This document shows positions 58,955 to 64,000 of a stretch of 64,000 nucleotides of DNA, piece by piece. Location: the NCBI GenBank assembly GCA_003151825.1, contig PLYO01000002.1, positions 39,300-103,299 of the forward strand. The letters run 5' to 3'. Below the pieces are notes generated by a model. It was not told where the DNA came from. It was given only the letters and a program-made list of their open reading frames with translations, and did not search any database. The stretch's first letter is position 1. Each line of letters opens with the position of its first letter. A program made the translations under genes and the position numbers. This stretch comes from Ignavibacteriota bacterium. GTDB taxonomy: Bacteria > Bacteroidota > Ignavibacteria > Palsa-1295.

Positions 58955-59749
58955 ATGCGAAACTTAATCATGGATTTTCTTTATCATATTTCACTACCCG
59001 TTCTTGCGGCGATTTCGGTCGTCCTCGCAGTATTACTTTCGCTCGGGGGACTCGCGCTTTTTCACCGGTTCGCTGACAAAAAACAGCTTCGCGAATCACA
59101 TGACGTCTCTGGATTTGTCTATGCGGTCGTGGGCGTGATCTATGCCGTGTTGCTCGCCTTTGTGGTGATCGTGGTGTGGGAACAATTTCGAGGCGCGAAT
59201 CAGATTGCCGAAGATGAGGCCATGCACCTCGGCAATGTGAGGCAGCTTTCGAAGGTGTTTCCCGATTCCGTTTCGAAGGTCATCGCGTCCGAAGTGCATG
59301 ACTACGCGCAATCGGTCGTCGAGCGAGAGTGGCCGGCCATGGCTGAGCGCCATGCCGACCCTCAAACCTATGCCATAGCGAAAAAATTGTGGGGCACCTT
59401 CTACGCATTTCGGCCCGCGCCCGCCGAGCAAGCGTACTACAACGAAGCCTTGCGGGAACTAACGGGCTTCAACAACGACCGCCGATTACGAATCATCGGC
59501 ATGAACGGCACGATTCCGCCGATCTTATGGACTGTCCTGCTGGGCGGTGGAATTATTTGCATCGTCTTCACCTACCTCTTCGCCACGCCGCGTCCGGGGA
59601 CGCAATACATGATCACCGGGCTGCTCGCGGCGATGATCGTCCTCACGCTGTTTCTCATTGCCGAGATGGACCATCCCTATGAGGGCGGAATGAGCCTCCT
59701 GCCCGACGGATTCGAGTTCGTCCTGCACGGCCCGGCTGCGGTGAAGTAG
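58955..59749 (+). CDS. DUF4239 membrane protein
   Basis: 264 residues with four transmembrane segments: two N-terminal (FLYHISLPVLAAISVVLAVLL, VYAVVGVIYAVLLAFVVIVV) and two C-terminal (TVLLGGGIICIVFTYLF, MITGLLAAMIVLTLFLIAEM). The pattern DVSGFVYAVVGVIYAVLLAFVV is typical of DUF4239, related to bestrophin-like proteins. Function unknown, possibly an ion channel. It is convergent with the minus-strand sigma-factor cluster, 1 bp apart at their ends. ATG 58970 is an alternative start. Confidence 0.88.
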   Translation: MRNLIMDFLYHISLPVLAAISVVLAVLLSLGGLALFHRFADKKQLRESHDVSGFVYAVVGVIYAVLLAFVVIVVWEQFRGANQIAEDEAMHLGNVRQLSKVFPDSVSKVIASEVHDYAQSVVEREWPAMAERHADPQTYAIAKKLWGTFYAFRPAPAEQAYYNEALRELTGFNNDRRLRIIGMNGTIPPILWTVLLGGGIICIVFTYLFATPRPGTQYMITGLLAAMIVLTLFLIAEMDHPYEGGMSLLPDGFEFVLHGPAAVK

Positions 59750-59750
59750 A

Positions 59751-60776
59751 TTACCACTGAAAGGCAATTCCCGCTTCAAAGCCTAATGCCGTTAATGGTG
59801 CGGATTTCGGAGAAAACATCTGCTCTGCTCGCGCTGAGAGATCGAGCGAAAGCGAGTTAGTGAACCGATATTCAACGCCTGCGGCTTCCGAAGAAAGAAA
59901 CCCGAACGTGCTGGCACCCGCGAGTATTTCCGCACTCGGAGAGAGCATATTGTTCGGCTCCAACACATACCGGTATCCCAGATCGAGCGAGTTTACGAAT
60001 GAGTTTGATGTTGTTGACGATTGCGAAGAAGTTCCAATCGTATTTGTGGTCGAATGCCCACCGACTATAAACGTGGTGTCCCGAAAACCACCGTTTTGCC
60101 CTGCTCGATTCACCACGAAAGAAGTACGACGCAATTCTGCGACTAATGCTGACGAACCAAGAATAGGGTAACGCACTCCGGCTGCACCGAATATGGAACT
60201 TGTGGAGAAGGTATTGCTGGGAAGCAAAGCACCGCCGGACACAAAGGCTGTCCAATGATTCGCTATCGATCCATTTTGATCGGATATTTGCCTTATGGCC
60301 GCGGAAACGGGAGCAGCAGCCGGTACCTTTGAAGTTGGCACATTTGATTGCGATGGCTGATGGTCTTCTGTTATGTTTTGTGTTGTACTTTGAGTGGTGG
60401 TACTTGCCTTTGAAATGCTCTCTGTTGGTACATAACTCGAATTTTCTACAATGACGAGTCTCACAGCGTTATTCCGGCTCACAATGCGTTTCGGAACGAT
60501 GATGGAACCGTTCGTTGCCGAGGGCATCGCTGTGCGGCTCGTCATCGCTATGGAGTGAGCGATGCGGCTGGTATTCGATGGAGTATTGACGAAAAAGATC
60601 CCGCCAACAAGCAAGGCAAGCAAGCCCAATCCGGCAGCATAGCGGAAGAATGGAGCGAATACCGATCTACGGCGGCCGTTGTGGTTCATCACGAGCGTGC
60701 GCATCTCGCCGAATGGGTAATAGGATGGCGTCGCATTAAGCGATTTTATGTAAGTGCGGTATGAGTCAGAGTGCAT
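59751..60776 (-). CDS. Single-span membrane protein with C-terminal outer-membrane-barrel-like domain, linked to the ECF sigma factor
   Basis: 341 residues. A cytoplasmic N-terminus of ~45 residues (with NHNGRRRSVFAPFF), one transmembrane helix (YAAGLGLLALLVGGIFFVN), a Ser/Thr-rich linker (~65-165) and a C-terminal domain of amphipathic beta strands (TAFVSGGALLPSNTF, SSALVAELRRTSFVVNR, NSLDLGYRYVLEPNNMLSP ... GIAFQW ending in Trp) like an 8-stranded barrel. Its position after the ECF sigma gene (11-bp overlap) suggests an anti-sigma factor, but no ZAS zinc motif is evident. Both an inner-membrane helix and a barrel-like end in one chain is odd. Confidence 0.6.
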   Translation of the reverse strand: MHSDSYRTYIKSLNATPSYYPFGEMRTLVMNHNGRRRSVFAPFFRYAAGLGLLALLVGGIFFVNTPSNTSRIAHSIAMTSRTAMPSATNGSIIVPKRIVSRNNAVRLVIVENSSYVPTESISKASTTTQSTTQNITEDHQPSQSNVPTSKVPAAAPVSAAIRQISDQNGSIANHWTAFVSGGALLPSNTFSTSSIFGAAGVRYPILGSSALVAELRRTSFVVNRAGQNGGFRDTTFIVGGHSTTNTIGTSSQSSTTSNSFVNSLDLGYRYVLEPNNMLSPSAEILAGASTFGFLSSEAAGVEYRFTNSLSLDLSARAEQMFSPKSAPLTALGFEAGIAFQW

Positions 60777-61359
60777 AATTTTCGATTGCCTCCATTAAAA
60801 TGATATTCGTCTCAGAGTTTTTCACGGGTTGATCGTGATTCTTTTTTTTGTTGCTAATTTCTTCAGGTTCGATCCCAAGTATGCTTTTAAGCATCTCGCG
60901 GCCCCGGCGCAGCCTGCTTTTCACGCCACTCAGCGTGCCGCCCTGAATATTGCGAATTTCTTTGAGCGAGAGATCTGCAATGTCGAACAGTAAGATCGTT
61001 TCCTTCATCTTCGGGGGGAGCCGGTCGAGCGCGGTCATCACGATCGCAATTTCCGCAGCGACATCCGGCATGGCGTTGGGATCGAGGATTGCTTCCAACG
61101 CGCTTTCTTCAATGATCGCAAATCGTTGATCGCGTCGATGCCAGCGTTTGTAGGTCCGTGCTACGATACGATAGAGAAATCCCGGGAATCCGGATTCATC
61201 ACGGTTAAAATCGAACCGTTCGAGCGCAACAAGGATGGCTTCGCTGACGAGATCCCGTGCGTTCTCGCGATCGTGCGTCATGGCGAGCGCATACCGCAAA
61301 AGCCGAGGATAGACCGGCTCTAACAATGCAAGAAATTGTTCTTTGCGCGCTTCGTCCAT
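60766..61359 (-). CDS. ECF-type RNA polymerase sigma factor
   Basis: 197 residues: region 2 (LLRYALAMTHDRENARDLVSEAI...FPGFLYRIVARTYKRWHRR) and region 4 (LDRLPPKMKETILLFDIADLSLKEIRNIQGGTLSGVKSRLRRGREML). It directs RNA polymerase to a dedicated promoter set, normally under control of the adjacent membrane protein. Its tail overlaps that gene by 11 bp, so both are made from one message. The region 4 helix-turn-helix ends with the usual RLRRGRE. Confidence 0.93.
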   Translation of the reverse strand: MDEARKEQFLALLEPVYPRLLRYALAMTHDRENARDLVSEAILVALERFDFNRDESGFPGFLYRIVARTYKRWHRRDQRFAIIEESALEAILDPNAMPDVAAEIAIVMTALDRLPPKMKETILLFDIADLSLKEIRNIQGGTLSGVKSRLRRGREMLKSILGIEPEEISNKKKNHDQPVKNSETNIILMEAIENYAL

Positions 61360-61362
61360 GCG

Positions 61363-62355
61363 TTACGGTACTACATATTTAAATCTCACTGCAGCAGGCC
61401 CGAACGGCGTAGTGCTGAAATGCTGATACTCCCCCCCTTGCGCAGGAAGTCCCGCAACATTCGAATGCCCGACGGCATACACATACACCGCCTGACCCGC
61501 TGGCAGCGAATACGGCATGAGCGTCGCAACATCGCGCGCCAGGGTATCCTTAAAGGCTCCTCCAACGATCCGTGGCGATTGAAACGCGAAATGGTACGAT
61601 GTATCCGCGAGCTGTGTCGCGAGCCATGCATCTTCGGTCATGCCAGCATCTTGCGGACTTGGCATCGTCGGAAACAGTGTACTATCTAATGAGGTATAGA
61701 CAAAAATATTTCCCGGCGCAAGACCGCCCGTCAGCTTTCCACTCACGATGAGCGCGTTGGAATTCTGCACGGTATCATACGTAATGATGGTAGAATCATG
61801 CCCGGACCAGGTCTTCGTCGTATCATAGACTCCGCCGTTGTCCGTAATGGTAATGGTTGTATCATAGACGAGAACTTGCTTCGTAACGCTGACGGTAAAA
61901 ACGTAAGACACGCCTGTCATCGTGATCGAATCCGTCGATTCTTGTACAATGTAAGCATCGTTAATAATATCAGTCCCCGCGCCGATGATGTGATGCACGG
62001 GATAAATCATGGAATCGTAACCCGGTTTCCAGAAAATGATGTTATAGACTCCGGCGGGAATGTTATCGATTTCGAAATGACCGCCGGTATCGGCTGTTGC
62101 TTGATATGCCGTTCCCTGTATCGAAATTTGAATGCCATTTGGCGAAAGCGATGTTGGCGCACCAGAAGCATACGCAGCTACGGTTCCCGTCAGCTTTTCG
62201 CCGTTGCTGGTCACAGCCGGAGGGTCGCTTGGACTGGAGCAGCTTGCAAACAGCATTGCAAATAACACGAAAAGGAGCCCGCTGTTGCGGACTCCTTTTC
62301 CCGTGTAATGGCGCGGTTCCCGCGCCTGCCCGATTTGGGAAAACCTTGAGATCAT
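61363..62355 (-). CDS. Lipoprotein with carboxypeptidase-regulatory-like domain
   Basis: About 330 residues as the open frame stands. The lipobox is in LLFVLFAMLFASC. Residues ~50-135 form a carboxypeptidase-regulatory/CNA-B-like domain (GTVAAYASGAP...GHFEIDNIPAGVYNIIFWKPGY). The rest is beta-rich and unassigned. The first ~25 codons (QAREPRHYTGKGVRNSG) read through a palindromic repeat and a terminator-like hairpin, so the true start is unclear. It lies 3 bp upstream of the sigma-factor gene start and is probably co-transcribed with it. Confidence 0.75.
   Translation of the reverse strand: MISRFSQIGQAREPRHYTGKGVRNSGLLFVLFAMLFASCSSPSDPPAVTSNGEKLTGTVAAYASGAPTSLSPNGIQISIQGTAYQATADTGGHFEIDNIPAGVYNIIFWKPGYDSMIYPVHHIIGAGTDIINDAYIVQESTDSITMTGVSYVFTVSVTKQVLVYDTTITITDNGGVYDTTKTWSGHDSTIITYDTVQNSNALIVSGKLTGGLAPGNIFVYTSLDSTLFPTMPSPQDAGMTEDAWLATQLADTSYHFAFQSPRIVGGAFKDTLARDVATLMPYSLPAGQAVYVYAVGHSNVAGLPAQGGEYQHFSTTPFGPAAVRFKYVVP
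62269..62291 (-). terminator. Terminator-like hairpin embedded in the lipoprotein's signal-peptide coding region
   Basis: On the minus strand AAAAGGAG-t-CCGC-aaca-GCGG-g-CTCCTTTT forms a stem with an A-run before and a T-run after, the layout of a two-way intrinsic terminator. It lies within codons of the signal peptide, downstream of the 62402 gene. It may end that transcript and attenuate the lipoprotein. Confidence 0.6.
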
Positions 62356-62396
62356 TCGTCCAGCAGAGGGCGGGGGAACCCCGCCACTACAGTTAA
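62283..62396. repeat. Palindromic repeat at the 5' end of the lipoprotein gene
   Basis: gtaatggcgcggttcccgcg and, inverted, cgggggaaccccgccactac can pair around a 50-bp centre. The minus-strand reading supplies the frame AREPRHYTG at the lipoprotein N-terminus. Confidence 0.75.
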
Positions 62397-62401
62397 AAAT
62401 G

Positions 62402-63697
62402 TCACTCCTTTACAATACTCTTCGTCGTCACGCTATTCCCAGAAGCAATTCGAATATAATACGTTCCGGCGGTAGAATTCGAGAGATCGAGCGTGAGGTT
62501 CGTATTGCCCCGCGCATTCTCGGTTTGCACCGTCTCGCCAAGCACATTCATCACCATTACATTCGATCCCATCGGAATGTTTTGCAGCATGACAATGCCA
62601 TTCGTTGGATTTGGGAAAATCTCGATCTGAGCGGGAATCGTGTTCGTAGTTGCAACGCCAGCACCATCGTTGATGTGCATGATGGAATTGGGAGGTGCGA
62701 CGGTATAATCGAATGCAAGACCCGAGCATTCGAGTGTTCCCCCGCCTGCTGTTACGCTGGCTCCCGGAGCATACACGACCATTCCCTCAAAGTCCGGATC
62801 GCTGGTGGCGCCGGTCTTAAGATATTCAATATCTCTTGTTTGGCCTCCATTTTGGCCGAAAATGCTTGCGCCCGCTTCAGCAAAAATGGTATCGTCAATA
62901 TTATCTCCGATCGTAAGCGATACTCCGGGATTGACCCAAAACGTCTTGTACGATTCATTATTGCTCGTGAAGACCGTATTGGTGGACACAATGACCGCAT
63001 CGTGCGGAACAACAGGATTCGTGCAATCATAGACGTAGATATGGAACGTATCCGATACCGAGCAGCCACCAGGACCGACGCAACGAAGGGTGATAGTCTT
63101 CCAACCACCCGTGGAATAAATCTCGATGAAAGGGTCCCCGTAAAAGCTTGAAAAGAAACTAACACTGTCCACCTGATTTGCCCCGCTTCCAAAATCAACA
63201 TACAATGTGTCGTCCGCGTTCACTGAGGCAAAGCCGAACCCGAGCGAATCATTCACGGCTATTGCACCGGGGTCGGTCATCGATACAACATTTGATGGCA
63301 TCTCCCCCACCAGAATATCGCTACTATCCTCGCTTACGGTATAGGGATACGCTCCAATCACTCGAAACCGATAATGAGAAGAGTATGGCGTAGCGGGAGG
63401 AATTGAGGTATTAATAGTAAATGTGCCCTGAGCAGTATCTATAACCGATCCCAATTTGGTAAACCCGTTATCGAACGTGCCACTGTCGTTCGAAAGCTGA
63501 AGCGTGAAAGCATTTGTATGCCCCCATGTCCCTGTGACGGTGAAGGTCACGGAGAGTGGATCTCCAGCACAGAACGTGGTACCGGAGACCGAATTAATCG
63601 CTATCGTTGTAAATGGCTGTTGAGCGCGAGGGGGGCGTGGCGATGCAAGCAGCAAAACCGCGCAAAAAACCGCAAAAAAGGTACTATTTTTTTTCAT
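62402..63697 (-). CDS. T9SS-exported protein with PKD/Ig-like region
   Basis: About 431 residues from ATG 63697; the longer frame from 63763 is rejected because the signal peptide (KKNSTFFAVFCAVLLLASPRPPRA) begins at 63697. Residues ~30-220 are beta-sandwich-like (TFCAGDPLSVTFTVTGTWG, GCSVSDTFHIYVYDC), the rest beta-helix-like (GVSLTIGDNIDDTIFAEAG). A type-A sorting domain starts IEIFPNPTNGIVMLQNI and ends VTTKSIVKE. It is secreted, function unknown. It is upstream of the lipoprotein and sigma-factor genes on the same strand. Confidence 0.88.
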   Translation of the reverse strand: MKKNSTFFAVFCAVLLLASPRPPRAQQPFTTIAINSVSGTTFCAGDPLSVTFTVTGTWGHTNAFTLQLSNDSGTFDNGFTKLGSVIDTAQGTFTINTSIPPATPYSSHYRFRVIGAYPYTVSEDSSDILVGEMPSNVVSMTDPGAIAVNDSLGFGFASVNADDTLYVDFGSGANQVDSVSFFSSFYGDPFIEIYSTGGWKTITLRCVGPGGCSVSDTFHIYVYDCTNPVVPHDAVIVSTNTVFTSNNESYKTFWVNPGVSLTIGDNIDDTIFAEAGASIFGQNGGQTRDIEYLKTGATSDPDFEGMVVYAPGASVTAGGGTLECSGLAFDYTVAPPNSIMHINDGAGVATTNTIPAQIEIFPNPTNGIVMLQNIPMGSNVMVMNVLGETVQTENARGNTNLTLDLSNSTAGTYYIRIASGNSVTTKSIVKE

Positions 63698-63744
63698 GAC
63701 CGTAAAAAGTAAAAAAAGTGAACAATGATACTCTGTTTCCAATG

Positions 63745-63790
63745 CCGCATGGATGAGCCGCATCGCCCTCGATGCTCATCCTCCACGCAT
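63745..63790. repeat. Hairpin in the upstream region of the last T9SS gene
   Basis: ggatgagc-cgc-atcg-ccct-cgat-gctcatcc is a strong 12-pair hairpin 55 bp upstream of the minus-strand start. The ggatgagc core resembles the GNRA hairpins of the candidate RNA at 33.2-33.6 kb, but the loop here is different. Confidence 0.5.
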
Positions 63791-63967
63791 CGCCATACAA
63801 TGATAACTTGACGGAAGCTGGGTGGAAAGTTTCATGGGGCTCAATTACGGTTGCTGTCGGAATGACACTAACCAATCTTTCTTATCTCTAAAAGTCGCCT
63901 CAAATCCAGGTTTAGACAAATAAGCACCAATTTCCAAAAGAAATTTTCAATTATTTTTTAAAATCTC

Positions 63968-63996
63968 TTGACATTGCCATTTAAATTGCTTATATT
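63968..63996 (+). promoter_or_regulatory. Canonical sigma-70-type promoter at the window edge
   Basis: TTGACA (63968-63973), 17-bp spacer, TATATT (63991-63996). The TTATATT core and the TTGAC/17-bp arrangement match copy 3 of the dispersed leader element, so this may be copy 4 on the + strand. If so, TGCTTTGATGGGCACC should begin within about 10 bp after the window. The gene it drives is outside. Confidence 0.7.
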
Positions 63997-64000
63997 GGTA

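Overview
The window reads as chromosomal DNA of a Gram-negative bacterium from the Bacteroidota/Chlorobiota (FCB) branch. The evidence is at least eleven exported proteins ending in a type IX secretion (T9SS) type-A C-terminal sorting domain, the gene order ExbB-ExbD-ExbD-TonB-small membrane protein-PstS-TPR, two OmpH/Skp periplasmic chaperones and an MlaE-F-D set. The few promoters that stand out look like ordinary sigma-70 boxes (TTGACA-17-TATATT) rather than the Bacteroidia type, and GC content is moderate. Together this points to an Ignavibacteria/Kapabacteria-like lineage rather than Bacteroidia. That placement is inference.

Layout. 0-5 kb: tRNA-Leu, a SCO/DUF420 pair for cytochrome oxidase maturation, then convergent Rieske protein, DnaG primase and methyltransferase genes. 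5-6.9 kb: a small conserved gene pair in a repeat-rich, gene-poor stretch. 6.9-17.2 kb: exported proteins (a repeat 'head' protein, two BNR/T9SS paralogues, an ankyrin protein, a VWA lipoprotein, a small T9SS protein). 17.3-25.5 kb: the TonB energising cluster with PstS-like and TPR proteins, then DUF547, DinB and LysE-type genes. 26-33.1 kb: a 1596-residue T9SS beta-helix protein whose reading frame opens with an 11-copy pentanucleotide repeat, followed by two tandem partial duplicates of its 3' end, overlapping by 4 bp. 33.15-33.81 kb: a gene-free stretch that folds as a large structured RNA on the + strand. 33.8-44 kb: YchF, a SpoT-type HD hydrolase, two membrane glycosyltransferases, a degenerate HisA-like protein and a further T9SS BNR protein. 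44-54 kb: an FAD oxidoreductase with a long Arg/Gly/Gln-rich tail, two or three toxin-antitoxin-like cassettes, three more T9SS proteins and a transposase remnant. 54.5-64 kb: OmpH pair, Mla lipid transport, DUF4239, an ECF sigma factor with a membrane/barrel partner, a lipoprotein and a last T9SS protein.

Two themes link the regions. First, the cell-surface/secreted proteome dominates: T9SS cargo, TonB energy, OmpH chaperones and Mla transport all serve the outer membrane. Second, the DNA is full of short palindromic repeats of several families. They lie in almost every intergenic gap of the TonB operon, inside T9SS sorting domains, in the DnaG linker and at the very start of several genes, where they appear to supply start codons or signal peptides. 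A RAYT-type transposase remnant at 53.9-54.1 kb is a plausible relative of the enzyme that spreads such repeats.

The most interesting signals are the candidate structured RNA (three GNRA-capped hairpins, a 14-bp helix kept by a G-U pair only on the + strand, and a 22-of-23-bp closing stem), the putative phase-variable T9SS gene, and a dispersed promoter/leader element found in three or four copies.
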